A stretch of 64,000 nucleotides of DNA from Brasenia schreberi. Taxonomy: Eukaryota > Streptophyta > Magnoliopsida > Nymphaeales > Cabombaceae. The position numbers and the translations under genes are program-made. The notes beneath the pieces were generated by a model that searched no databases, was not told the origin of the DNA, and saw only the letters and a program-made list of their open reading frames with translations. The DNA lies in the NCBI GenBank assembly GCA_036023115.1, contig JAYKKT010000080.1, positions 6,957,501 through 7,021,500 of the forward strand, written 5' to 3'. Of this stretch, positions 1 to 11,180 are shown piece by piece; positions within the stretch are counted from its first letter, which is position 1, and every line of letters starts with the position of its first letter.

Positions 1-2207
1 AAGATTATAAGGTAATTCCAGGAGAAAGCTTAACCACCCAACATCGACTTTTAGTTATGGATTTACAAATAAAAAAATGGACAAAGAAGAAAAGAGTGTA
101 TCGAGCTATTTAGACTAAATGGTGGAACCTCAAAAGCGAGAAAGAAGATATATTTAAACAGAAAGTCCTTCAAGGAGATGTTTGGAATTATGTTGGCACA
201 CCCTATGATATGTGGAACAATATGGCTATACATATTAGGAAAGTGGCGAAAGATGCGTTAGGGGTATCTAAGGGAGGTGTACCGGCACAAAAAGAAGCTT
301 GGTGGTGGAGTGAAGTAGTGCAAAATAAAATCAAGGCAAAGAGGGCATGTTACAAATTACATTATGCCAAGAAAACTAGTGAAACTTTAGAAGCTTATAA
401 GAAAGCAAAGAAGGAAGTGAAAAAGGCCGTTAGTGAAGCAAAAGTTAAGATTTGGGAGGACTTATATAAAAAACTCAACTCAAAAGAGGGTGAAAGATAT
501 TTTTAGGATAGCTTGGACTAGAGATAAGGAAACTAAAGATCTTAATTATGTTAGATGCATAAAAGACGAGGAATGAAAAACTTTTAGTGGCAAACGATGA
601 TATAAGAAATAGATGGAAAAACTACTTTTATAATCTTTTTAATGAAAATAAAGATGTTAGTATTAGTTTAGGAGATTTAGCCAAGTCAGAAAATTATATA
701 AACCACAATTTCTACCGACGTATTTAAAAGAATGAAGTCAAAGAGGCTCTTAAACATATGAAGGGTGGTAAATCGGTAGGACCAGATAATATTCCTATAG
801 AAGTTTGGAAAATACTAGGAGAAATAGGAATCACTTGGCAAGACTATTTAATGAAATATGGAAAAACCAAAAGATGCCCGAGGAATGGAGAGCCAGTACA
901 TTACCCATATATAAGAACAAGGGAGACATTCAAAATTGTGCGAATTATCGAGGTATCAAGTTAATGAGTCATACTATGAAATTATGGGAAAGAATTACCG
1001 AACATAGTTTAAGATATGTATCAAGTACAACAGAGAACCTATTTGGATTCATGCCATGCATATCTATTGTCGAAGCGATTCACCTTTTGAGACGTCTTAT
1101 GAAATATTTTAGAGCAAAAAAGAAAGACCTTCACATGATAATCTAAAAAAACTTATGATAGAGTATCGAGGGAGGTTCTTTGGAGAACTTTGGAAAAAAG
1201 AGGTATCCCATTGACATACATTAACCTTATAAGAGACATGTATGATGGTGCAAAAACATATGTGAGGACTTATGAAGAAATGACAGACTTCTTTGAAGTT
1301 AATATTGGGTTACATGAAGGATCAACTTTAAGTCCATACTTATTTATAATGGTGATTGATGAGTTAACAAAACATATTCAAGATGAAGTGCCTTAGTGTA
1401 TGTTATTTGCAGATGACATTGTATTAGTGGAGGAGTCTAAGGAAAAAGTTAATAGAAAATTGGAACTATGGAGAGAAACATTAGAAAGCAAAGGCCTCCG
1501 ACTTAGTAGAATAAAGACAGAATATTTGGAATGTAAGTTTGATCATTTGGTTACCTAAGAGGACGTAGAAATTAAAATTGGCACACATTGCATCCTACAA
1601 AAGAAAAGTTTTAAATACCTAGGGTCAATTTTTCTGAGTGATGAAAGAATTGAGGGAGATGTTACACATAGAATTAATGCTGGTTGGTTAAAATGGAGAG
1701 GAGCATAAGGTATTCTTTGTGATAAGAAGATACCATGAAAGTTAAAAGGTAAATATTATAGAGCAGCAATTAGGCGTGCCTTGTTTTATGGTTCTGAGTG
1801 TTGGGCAGTTAATCATGAACATGTACAAAAGATGTTTGTGACAGAAATGAAGATGTTGAGATGGATGAGTGGTCATACAAGAAAAGACCGTATACATAAT
1901 GAGGTTATTAGAAACAAATTAGGAGTGACACCAATAGAGGATAAAATGAGAGAACATCATTTAAGATGGTTTGGACATATAAAAAGAAGATCAAAAGAAG
2001 AACCTGTAAGAAGGTTAGAAAAACTAATTTTGGAAAGTATTAAAAGAGGTAGAGGACGACCACAAAAGTGTTGGAAAGAAACAATAAAGAATGATCTAGC
2101 TTATTGGGAGTTAACTGCTAACTTGGCACATGATAGGGATATGTGGAAACAAAGAATCCATGTAGCCGACCCCGTCTAGTATGGGAAAAGGCTTAGTTGT
2201 TGTTGTT
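1..2207 (+). mobile_element. RTE-type LINE, copy 1 (left end outside window, degenerate)
   Basis: This non-LTR retrotransposon runs in from the left edge. The region before the reverse transcriptase is at about 210-506. RT blocks follow in shifting frames: KSVGPDNIPIEVWK near 770, INLIRDMYDGAKTYVRTYEE at 1220-1280, and the FADD catalytic motif ([15 protein letters not shown]) near 1405. The C-terminal region is open at 1781-2179 (LRWFGHIKRRSKEEPVRR, GRGRPQKCWKETIKNDLAYW). Stops and frameshifts make it inactive. The 3' end has the block seen in all copies here (GCCGACCCC, then TATGGGAAAAGGCTTAGTTG) and a (TTG)n tail instead of poly(A), which is typical of plant RTE elements. The tail abuts the polypurine tract of the copia on its right. 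Endonuclease, if present, lies outside the window. Confidence 0.93.
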
Positions 2208-2215
2208 GTTTCACA

Positions 2216-5150
2216 CTCCCCCTCAAGTTGGGTGGAATATGTTTGACTCCCAACTTACTATATAATCGACTCAATATAGCTTTAGGTACTGCCTTAGTCA
2301 GAATGTATGCAATTTGATCTTCTCATCTCACATGTAGTATGTTTAGTATCTTGTTTGCGATCTTTTCTATGATAAAGTGACAATCCACCTCTATGTGCTT
2401 TGTCCTCTCATGTTGGATTGAGTTTGTAGCTATTTGTATTGTTGCTATATTGTCTGTATATAATGGTACTTCAAGGTTAATTCTTTCTTGTAATTCAATT
2501 AATTAAACCAACCATAGTCCTTCACTTGTCCCTTGTGCTGTCGCTCTATATTCACCTTCTGCACTTCATCTTGCAATCACAAATTGCTTTTTTGCTTTAC
2601 TATGAGACTATTCCCCAACTAGAGAAACATACCCAATTTTAGATTTTTCGTCATCTATAGATCCTGTCAAATAGGCATCTGTATATAATTTCATATTAGG
2701 AGAGTACAAGATACCATTTTTAGGAGTTTTTTTCAAGTGTCTTAAAACCTTGAACACTGCATATGTTCTTGTTTATGTGCATGCATAAATCTGCTAAGAA
2801 TACCGACTGCATATGTTATGTCAGGTCTTGTAATAGTCAAGTATATCAATTTCCTAACAAGTTGTTGATATCTTCTAGTATCATTTATCTCTTTACGTGT
2901 ATCGATTTTCAATTTTGGATTGATATCCATGGAATATCACACGGTTTTGATCTTGTAATGCCTGTTTCATTCAACATATTTTGCTGAGTTAGGAAGATGC
3001 CCTCTTTTGACTTTAGGACTTCAATTCCCAAGAAGTAATGAAGTGATCCTAAATCCTTTAAATAAAATAGGTTATGTAATTGATTCTTCAACCTTTTGAT
3101 CTTTTCTTCATCATCTCTCGTTAAAGAACAATGTATGATCATTTTTGCTTCTAGTGTATCTGAGTCCAATAATGCCTTCAGTTAACTTGTCAAACCAAGC
3201 TCGTGGTAATTGCTTCAGCCCATAGAACACTTTTTTTAGTATACACATTTTATCTAATTCATAATGATGCTTTAATCCCTATGGTATTTCCATGTATATT
3301 TTCTTCATTGAGGTCTCCTTGAAGAAATGTATTCTTAACATAAAGTTGTCACATCTTCCATCATTTATTAGCGGTCAAACTAATAAGAACTCGTATAGAA
3401 GTCATCTTTGCCACGGGAGCAAATGTGTTATTATAGTCGATCCCATAGGATGGACTATATCCTTTTGCTACAAGTCTTATTTTATATCTATCAATTTCCC
3501 CAAATGCTTTGGACATCACTATATATACCCATTTACATCCTACCCATTTACATCCTACCACCTCTCTTCCTTTACCACTTCTCTTCCTTTGGGCAATCCT
3601 AAGTATTGTTTTTATTCAATGCATCTATTTCTTCCTTCATATCAAGCTGTCATTCTTTTGATGAGGTTGCATCTTCTCATGCTTTTGGTATATTAAGTGC
3701 ATTTGAATTTACTACAAACAATTTATATTATGCTGAAACTTCTCTATAATCAATGAAATTGCATATTGGATACACACATTTCTTTTTTTCCTTTCTTAAT
3801 GTGATCGGCATGTCCATCTTGTCTTGTGTCATCATTGTTGGAGGTATTTGTGTGGCACAATTGGGATATGTTTGTGACTCACTTATGCTGGATGAGAACT
3901 TATTTCTCATCTCTCTCTTGGAAACTTTATGCTAGATGGAAACTTATTCCTCATCCCTCTCTTGGAAACTTGATTGATGTTTTGCTATTCCATCACTACC
4001 AATTTTGGCCCTACTTTCTTCATGATTTTCTTTGTCATCATCTTCAAATAATATCGGTAAAAGTAGTTGTTCATGTTTTAACACCTGTTCTAGCTTTCTC
4101 ACTATAATAATAGTACGTGAGCTCATGAAAAGTCACATCTTTAGACATAAACAGTGAATAACCAATAACATACTTTATTATTCTTGGATTTAATTTATCT
4201 TTGTTGTTGTGATGTACATGCACATAACACACACCCAAAAACTTGAGGATTAAACTAAAGAGTTTTTCATTTTCAAATAATATTTGTAGAGGCATCTTTT
4301 CTTCTAGAACTGATTATGGTGAACAATTTATAAGATAGATTGACGTGAGTACAACTTCACTCCAAATGTACTTTTGAGATTTGCTTTCAATCATGAAGGT
4401 TCGTGCTGTCTCTAGTATATGTCGATTCTTTCTCTCTACTATCTCATTTTGTTGTGGAGAGTACACACATGATGTTTGATGAATGATTCCATGTATTGCG
4501 AAATAATTCTTTAATATTTTTGAAGTTAATTCACTCCCATTTTTTGACCTGATAATTTTGATATGTGTCTAAAATTGCTTCTAATTAAATTTATGTAACA
4601 AAGGAAATATAATCACAACTTCGTTAAATTTCATCCAATAAATAATATCAAATAAATAATAGTAAACCGAGAGTAATCATCAATGAATGAAACAAAATAT
4701 TTATGTCGAGTGATAGCAGTAATTAAGCATGGCCCCCATACATCTGAATGTATCAAACTAAATGCACTCTGAGTTCTTACTAGGAAAATTAACTCAACAT
4801 GTTTCCCTAGTTGACAAGGTTCACGTTCGAGGTAAGTTCAGGGTTGATTTTTTTATAACTTTGGTACGATGGCTTGTATTTTTGATAGTGGTAGATGTCC
4901 TGGCCTTCGATGCCATAGTATCACTTCTTTATTCATACGTGCGTAAGTTACTTGTGTTGCCGATCCTCCAAAGTTTCCTTCGTATGGGTAGAGTCCTCTG
5001 TTCCTTATATCATATCCAATGATCTTTTTTGTCTTCTTTTCTTGAAACGTACAATAAGAAGGGAAGAAATATACACCATAATTTAATCTTGAGGTTAATG
5101 TACTCACTGAGAGAAGATTCATCAAAATCTGAGATACATATAACATAGGG
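2216..5150 (-). pseudogene. copia A pol: gag-pre-integrase, integrase, RT, RNase H remnants
   Basis: The frames open in pieces. At 5146-4853 the gag-pre-integrase shows LWHRRPGHLPLSK-like spacing (written here as ILWHRRPGHLPLSKIQ). Near 4500 the integrase core shows HGIIHQTSCVYSPQQN followed by ERKNRH, the copia integrase signature. At 3561-3361 the RT start reads YKIRLVAKGYSPSYGIDYN. At 3169-2909 the RT end reads LKDLGSLHYFLGIEVLKS. At 2930-2742 the linker to RNase H reads [16 protein letters not shown]. The order and spacing fit one pol gene damaged by point mutation, with no large rearrangement in this part. A 12-bp duplicated stretch near 3530-3560 repeats GCKWV in the RT start. Confidence 0.88.
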
Positions 5151-5265
5151 TCAAGAAGTCCTCATGATGTCCATAATTTTTTTTCTTACTACTAATATAA
5201 ATGAATTATCAATAATTTTAACATTGTCACTTAATTCTTAATAGTCGAGTAACCCTTATTTGAAA

Positions 5266-5441
5266 CTCACCATCTATGTTGCATGGATATGGGTACGGTA
5301 CCAGTCCCCGATATGGGTAAGGGGTACACAATTTTTTAAAAAACTAAGGTACGAGTACGATATTATTAAAAAATATTAAAATTACATATATATATATACA
5401 CAATTATATAGAACATTCTATATTTTAAAATACATATTCAA

Positions 5442-5476
<35 letters not shown>

Positions 5477-6586
5477 CAAACCAAATCAGATCCAAATACA
5501 AACACCAACTAAATTAAATACAAATACCAAATACATATACAAATTGGACTGGATCCAAATACAAAATACATATAAAACTCGGATTAGATTCAAATACAAA
5601 ATATACATATAGACCGGATCGAATATGAATACCACAAAATTTGAAAATCTTCATGAAAAGCTATAAACATTTACATGGATATGAAAAGGTTAAAGTTGCA
5701 AAACCCTTAATAAAAAACCACATGCAAAAAGGGGGAGAACCAACCATGAATGAAAATAAAGAAAGAAAGATTGTCTGCAAAAGACACAAAAGGAGCGCAC
5801 ATTCCAATAAAAATCGATCGTGATCGTTAAAACCTGCAGAATCATAGTGAAACATCCAACGATCCTGAGAAAAACCCTTTGAGTCCCTCTTCTAAGTTTA
5901 CCAGTTTTATGTAAAAACTGGTTGTGTAAATACCAATTTTGCTTTCAGCCCACGGAATCAGGTGTCGGCCCTGCTTCGGCAGAGATCTCTCTCTCAGCTT
6001 CTCTCTCTTTCTCTCACGCTCTCTTTGCATTCACCAAACGCAAAAAGATTCTCTCTCTGCTCCACGCAGAGAAACCATTTCTCTCTGTCTGTTGGGAAAC
6101 CATCTCTCTCTTTCTCTCTCTCGCTCCCTCTCTCTCTGATGTGAAGCTCACTTGAATCGCCTCTCCAGGCTGCCATCCTCGCCACCGTCGGACTGCCCTA
6201 ACCGTCGCCTCTCCTCAACCACCGTCCTCCCCGAACTTACCCACCACAACTGTCGCCGGGATGAACACCTCCGTTATCGTGTCCGATATGATTGTCCCAC
6301 CCATTTCCACTCGTTGGATTTCGACCCCAAATTTGTGTAAGAGAGAGAGTGAGAACTTGGCAAACCTGCTTCTGGGTTTTGTAGCTGGAGAGAGCGGGCG
6401 AGCAGGAAGTACCCAGTATCGGTATGTGGCATACCCAAATCTGGGTACGCGTACCGGTATACAAACATACATATCGGTACGCCATTCAGTGTATGGGTAC
6501 GTACCCATACGTGTACTCGTACCCGATACGTATCGGATACAGATACGACACCCAAATTGGCGTACCCGTGCAATGCAGCTCACCAT
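5266..6586. mobile_element. Non-autonomous hAT-like transposon inside copia A protease, with 8-bp TSD
   Basis: An identical octamer CTCACCAT lies at 5266-5273 and 6579-6586 and flanks a 1305-bp insert (5274-6578). The insert ends are imperfect inverted repeats: CTATGTTGCATGG at the left, and CTGCATTGCACGGG read inward from the right. The flanks are copia protease: DSGATEYM ends at the insert and pol resumes on the other side. An 8-bp target duplication with short TIRs is the hAT pattern. Both subterminal regions are rich in GGTACG/GTACCC/GATACG words (5285-5360, 6415-6560). No transposase reading frame is present. The interior holds a (TA)n tract (5443-5472) and a GC-richer, gene-like segment near 5840-6400 with CT-rich leader-type sequence, perhaps captured host DNA. 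Confidence 0.8.
5840..6400. other. Gene-like GC-rich cargo segment within the hAT element
   Basis: Base composition changes sharply here. AT-rich sequence gives way to CT-rich leader-like tracts (5985-6140) and then a cytosine-rich stretch (6160-6310) such as CGCCACCGTCGGACTGCCC. This looks like the 5' leader and first codons of a plant gene. Frames are open on both strands, but I do not recognise a protein, so I give no product. If it is a captured host fragment, the element would be a transduplicating non-autonomous hAT. A simple-sequence origin remains possible. Confidence 0.35.
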
Positions 6587-7745
6587 ATATTCAGTTGCAC
6601 CTGAATCAATAAATCAATATCTATTTGAAGATAAATAAGATAAATTACCACTCGTTCCTACTTGATCACCTTGTGTTGCTGTAATTGTTGCGTGATACTT
6701 TTCTTAAGAAGTAGAGGTTGCTGATGATGTCTATGTGAATTGCCTTTTTAGGCTTTCTAGACGTTTCATAATCATGTTGATAGCTTCACTTCTATTGTCT
6801 GTCCATGTTTCTTGATTTTTTGCAATAAAAGTTGTATTTTTAAAGTGGTTAGGCTTACCAATTAATTTCCAACACTGTTCTTTAGTGTGTCTAGATTTGT
6901 CACAATGTGTACATTTCAACATTTTCCTTCCATATGCATAGCTATCTCCACGTTCTCTGTTTCTGGTTCCTCCTCATGTGTACATTTCAACATTTTCCTT
7001 CCATATGCATAGCTATCTCCACGTTCTCTGTTTCTGGTTCCTCCTCTACCTCTAGTCGACTGATTGTATCCTTTTCTAATAAAACTATTTTTTCAGAATT
7101 TTGCACCTTATTTTTCTCCATATTTTTCATATCTTTCTCTCTAATTAATAAGGAGTAAATTGTCTCGAGTGTTGACATTTCTTTGCTTGTTAGAACAATA
7201 GTTTTCACATTTTTCATATTCCAATGAAACACCACGCAAAAAATCAAATAACTTTCTTTTTTCAAATTTATTTTTCCTTTCTTTATATTATGTCATAGTG
7301 AAATAAGTTAATTTGTCTCATAATTCTCTTAATTCTATATAATACTCATTGATAGATTTTTGACGTTGCTTGCACTTTTGAATTTTTTCGAAGAGTTCAT
7401 ATTCTGTTGCAATATTCTTTTTTCATGAATAAACTTCTCTCTCACTCTCCCAAATTTCATGGGCTTTTCTAAATATAGAAAGGAACACCCTATATTTGAC
7501 ATCATTGAGTTTATCAACCACGCAACTATTACATCTTACTTTTCCCATTTAGTGTATTCTAGACTCCTTAAATCCGGTTTTTCACAGTGACCAATGAGGT
7601 ATCTTTCTCTTTGCCCTAACACTAAGTAAAATAGATCTAAACCATTCAAGGTATTTTTTGCCATCAAGCTTGATGTTGGTGATATCAAATGAGTTATTTT
7701 TATCTGATTGTACCACTCAATTTGTCATTATCTTATTCTCTATTT
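6587..7745 (-). pseudogene. copia A gag and protease start, with frameshifting 71-bp duplication
   Basis: On the reverse strand, the gag N-terminus near 7690 reads FDITNIKLDGKKYLEWFRS, a typical copia gag opening. The UBN2-type region follows (AHEIWE near 7460). The region before the zinc knuckle is at 7265-6987 and the zinc knuckle at 6910-6865 (CTHCDKSRHTKEQC, C-x2-C-x4-H-x4-C). Then comes FIDSGAT, the aspartic protease site, near 6605-6590, where the hAT insert begins. A perfect 71-bp direct repeat (6905-6975 and 6976-7046) duplicates the sequence up to the first half of the knuckle. Because 71 is not a multiple of three it breaks the frame. In-frame stops in gag confirm a dead copy. Confidence 0.85.
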
Positions 7746-7759
7746 ACTTTTTCGGATAT

Positions 7760-8078
7760 TAGGTTTTTTAGACCAGACCTGCCTAGATAGTCCCTTCAAG
7801 GGATGATATTAAAATGCTAATCGATTGATTGTACTTTTCTTTCCTTTCTCTCATATGAGATATGACCTTGTGATTGTACTTTTTGATTGAATTGGATGCG
7901 AAAATAATCAAAAACTTTATTGAAATGATGAAGGAATATGTACAGATTTGGGCGTGACCCTTCTATGGGTATTGATTGTTCCTATTATGGCTCTCTTTTC
8001 TTATCTCGACTAATCTTAATCACAAAAAATCTACTTAAGTATAGAACGTTTTAACTTGAAAGACTAAATTATCCCTAC
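7760..8078 (-). other. Possible 5' LTR / leader of copia A
   Basis: This is the stretch upstream of copia A gag. On the reverse strand it carries TTCAATAAAG (near 7912-7925), a polyadenylation-type signal common in the R region of LTRs. No clear TG...CA ends or tRNA-Met primer site could be placed, so the LTR limits are not defined. Confidence 0.35.
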
Positions 8079-8520
8079 TTAGTTATTACAATAATGTAAT
8101 ACAAAGCATGATATTTTTGTCATTCTTTCACACAAGATTCCTTCTAGTATAGTATTGATCATAGCGTGAAATAATATTTGTAGATTGGGATAACTCAGTA
8201 TCAATAGTTTACCTTCTATTAAATTCATCTCATCACGAAGCATATATGTGAAAAAGTGATATTCCTTATTAATAGAAGAGGTGGTAGCATCATTCTCAAA
8301 GTAAAACTCATTTTCAAGAATTTTTACATCTTTAGACACATATAATATGTTAATAGAAGAAGATTATTTTCTTTGTTGGTAAACACAAAACACTTGCATC
8401 CAAACACTTTCATGTGTGAATAACAACGGTTTTTCTTTGGGTGATATATTTTGTAAAAGAGATATAGGCATTATATTTATTAAGTAGACAAACATCATAA
8501 TAGTTTCTGCCTATGGGTTC
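8079..8520 (-). pseudogene. Integrase fragment of a second copia (copia B)
   Basis: On the reverse strand a copia integrase C-terminal stretch is readable: YYDVCLLNKYN near 8500, HMKVFGCKCFVFTNKENN near 8410 (family pattern HLKVFGC) and then MSKDVKILENEFYFEND at 8339-8290 (family pattern ISRDVxFxE). It cannot belong to copia A, because that element starts its gag downstream and has its own integrase at 4.1-4.8 kb. It probably belongs with the LTR at 8744-9107, the parts between having been deleted. Confidence 0.7.
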
Positions 8521-8743
8521 TTTGGGACTTTAGTAGTGATGAGCAGTATCCTAATAGTTTTCATTATGTGCTGATGTTTTGTAGTTGTAGTTTGTTAGGT
8601 GAAAACTAAAACTCTTGTCTTTCATTTTCAAGAAATCAAAACAAATCAATAAATCCTCCTACTTAAATGAAGCCCACCAAATACAGGTTTTCTTGGCGAG
8701 GCATAGTCGTTCAATCAATGCCCTTGGTTGGGCTCTAATACTA

Positions 8744-9107
8744 TGTAATCAATTCACAATGACCTCAACGGTCCTCACAAAGCGGCTCACACTTTTCCAC
8801 AATTCAGTCTACAAATAAAAAACACAACACAACTGAAAAAAACACATCTAAGGGCTTTTATAGTCAGATATTTGAGAGATAGAGCAGCAATACAAAAGAG
8901 TAAGGCTGTCTGTCCTCAACAGCAGTTGGGAGACAGATGACCGTCCAACGGCTAGTACTGCTAGCCATTGGAGTACGAGGCCCCCATGTGATGTGGTCCC
9001 AACACACTAACAGGGGTCCTATTGGCCCTGGTCCTATTACATGACTATGCAATTGTATCAATAACATCTCAGAATGTCACCATTATCAGAACATTCTATG
9101 TGGCACA
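8744..9107 (-). mobile_element. copia B 5' LTR with primer-binding site
   Basis: Read on the reverse strand, the sequence starts TGTGCCACATAG near 9107 and ends ...TTGATTACA at 8744. It is followed at once by TAGTATTAGAGCCC (8743-8730), a variant of the copia primer-binding site TGGTATCAGAGC that pairs with initiator tRNA-Met. A TATA box in CTATAAAAGCCC lies near 8855-8866, the position expected for the U3 promoter. The same PBS variant follows the LTR of the copia at 59.1 kb, so the two are probably the same family. The 9107 boundary is the weaker one; TGTTGGGACC near 9003 is an alternative start. Confidence 0.6.
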
Positions 9108-9470
9108 TTTCTCCTAACCTTAAACCGTTTAGCGGAGACGGAAGGTTCTTTCAATCTTGGCACATTGGATGGTTCACATAGGGCACTGAAAATTTTGAGA
9201 GTGCGTCCATTGAGTTTGCTTCGGCTTCATTGGATGGTTCACATAGGGCACCAAAAATTTACCAATAATATTTTTCTCACTTGTAAGTACTGAAATTAGT
9301 ACATCCAAATGTACAAGTACTAGTGATTTTAAGTTTGAGCTCCAGCTTGTACATCATTGTTTTACCGTTCTGCCAAGTAGATAGATCAATTAGTTCTTTC
9401 CATCAGAAGAAACGTATCTTTCACGTTATCTTTATGGTGGTATCTGTTTATAGAATACCAAAGAGCATCA
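9108..9470. other. No gene seen; 24-bp direct repeat
   Basis: I see no coding region or element. The words CATTGGATGGTTCACATAGG and GCAC occur twice (about 9164-9188 and 9228-9252) as a dispersed direct repeat. Confidence 0.5.
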
Positions 9471-9473
9471 CCC

Positions 9474-9655
9474 TTGCAAGGCCGGTTCAAAGCCCGGATA
9501 AAGGAGAAGGGTTGTGTTAGGCTTCTTACAGCGATCATAAAATTGTGTCGGACTTATTTACGATGGATTCTACAAATTATGATAGGGCTGTGGAAACAAA
9601 GAATCTATGTAGCCGACCCCATTAGTATGGGAAAAGGCTTAGTTGTTTGTTGTAC
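9474..9655 (+). mobile_element. Internally deleted RTE LINE (5' end joined to 3' tail)
   Basis: From about 9586 the sequence matches the RTE 3' end seen elsewhere: TGTGGAAACAAAGAATC, then GTAGCCGACCCC, then TATGGGAAAAGGCTTAGTTG and a TTG-type tail. Just before it, 9474-9560 reads AAGCCCGGATAAAGGAGAAG and GGTTGTGTTAGGC, which I associate with the 5' leader of plant RTE elements. The copy therefore seems to lack the whole protein-coding body. The 3' part is certain and the 5' part is from memory of the family. Confidence 0.6.
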
Positions 9656-9659
9656 TGAT

Positions 9660-11180
9660 GCGAAAACAAATTACATGCATGTATTGATGCAGAATGATTC
9701 TTCCTTGTTTATAGCCAGTTACATGCACCTGCATATGACGTTGTCTTTCTGATGCTTTTGTGCATTAAGACCAAATCTTCTATATGTTTACACGGGCAAT
9801 GAAAACAAAGGTGCATGACCATGTGGAGGATGGCTTTTTGCAGCGATGGATGCTTGGCTGTCGTTATGACGAGTAGGTAACCTGCTGCAAACTGAGTCTG
9901 GGTTTCAAACCTGTTTGTAGCCTGAGCTAGTTTTACCGACAAACGGCTGTCCTGCTTGCGATGCACATTCTGGTTGTGTTCTCTATTGTTAATGTTATGG
10001 ATGCTCAACACTGGCTTGATCCAACTCACCCAACCCTGAAGATCTGGGTTAATTGCGGTTTGAAGCTTGATCTGCTGTGCAGTTTCCGCTTCTTGTACTG
10101 ACCAGCTAGGGTCAGGCAGACCCACCAGATATGCACACAATCGGGTATCAGACTAGTTTACCTTCAATATGGAGGCACTCCTGAGTTCAATTATCGACGA
10201 TAGAGCTTTTGGCTCCTCGTGCCATTCAGCAGTACGTTTGTCTATGTGAAAGGTCAAAGGTCTATTATTTTCTACAAGCCATGTAGAGGATCTGCTCTTG
10301 GGACGTACGGTCAAGATGATCGGTGTCCCGTCTTAAAAGTTGTGTTTGTGTATGAGCTGGGAGGAAGTTGGACCTATCTACCTCAAGTACGTCGTTGGTT
10401 TCTTCTGGCCTAAGTTCTACGCTTGAGTTCCTTGTACTGATGTATACTGCCATACACAGCACATCCTCGGCAAGAGAGGATCCACCAAGGCAAGTAAGAA
10501 GGATGACGGGAGCATTGGTGTGGTCTACTGGCTTGGCTCCATAGTGAAGTACCGAAACCAATGGAGTCATTTGTGGTGGTTTTGCGTTTGGCCTTATTCA
10601 ACAGTTATCCATGAGATGCTCCATTTTTATCTTGATCTTTCAATTATGATCTTTGATATGGCTTGCATGCTGAGACATAGCTTGTTTGTGACTTGTATGT
10701 TTTCTTCTTACGTGGTTTTTCTTTCTGCATGCAGGTGTAAATCTTGTGGTTGCTTATTGCGATAATGGCCGTTTGAAGCTCAAAAACTGTGTCCAACAAC
10801 TGTTTCTACAGTTGGTTTCTCTTTGCTTTTCTGTTTCTCTGATGTACAGTTAGGATGTCATACGTCCCCGTTAGAACTCCTTTCCTCTTGTTACTTCAGA
10901 AGTGAAGAATAGCTCATATATTTCAGTTCTATGTTTTCTTTTGCTTTTTGCCGTTGCTACGCGTTATTATTTTTCTTTTTAATCTTATGGATTAGTTTCT
11001 CTGATGGTACCCCATGCAAAGGCAAGGCCATCCTTGGCTGATCTGATGATCATCATCACGGACCCTTTTCAAATGCCTGTTCTTGCCATACTTGTCTGAA
11101 GGGAATCTCTATCAAATGAAACAGGTGTTGAGTATGCCCTGTGCGTGCGCTCTGGTGTGTAGGGAACCAACCATCTCCCA
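9660..11180. other. Unassigned region with open frames on both strands
   Basis: The region holds a 143-codon frame on the reverse strand (10140-9709) and overlapping frames at 10219-10413 (+) and 10570-10265 (-). Composition at 10219-10560 is GC-richer than the surroundings, and a 3' splice-like CTGCAG lies near 10731. I do not recognise any of the translations, and frames on both strands are about equally plausible. It may be an old gene remnant or an untranslated transcript. Confidence 0.25.

Larger units (their letters stand above)
2213..7760 (-). mobile_element. Ty1/copia LTR retrotransposon A, degenerate, split by a hAT element
   Basis: Read on the reverse strand, the copia order is intact: gag (about 7740-6860), protease (DSGAT near 6600), then, after a 1.3 kb foreign insert, gag-pre-integrase (5146-4853), integrase (about 4800-4100), reverse transcriptase (about 3600-2750) and RNase H (about 2760-2216). 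The last segment has the copia C-terminal pattern HIEVDCHFIIEKI and ends in the purine-rich tract GAGGGGGAG, which normally sits just before the 3' LTR. No LTR follows because the LINE tail begins there. The 5' LTR is not clearly delimited. An LTR-like stretch with an AATAAA signal on the reverse strand lies near 7780-8070. Frameshifts and stops throughout mean it is inactive. Confidence 0.9.

Noticed and set aside
6215..6638. Overlapping frames of about 100-125 codons on both strands
   Set aside because: They arise from GTACCC/GGTACG subterminal repeats of the hAT element and match no protein.
9709..10140. 143-codon reverse-strand frame as a gene
   Set aside because: There is no recognisable domain, neighbouring exon or promoter, so it is listed only as an unassigned region.
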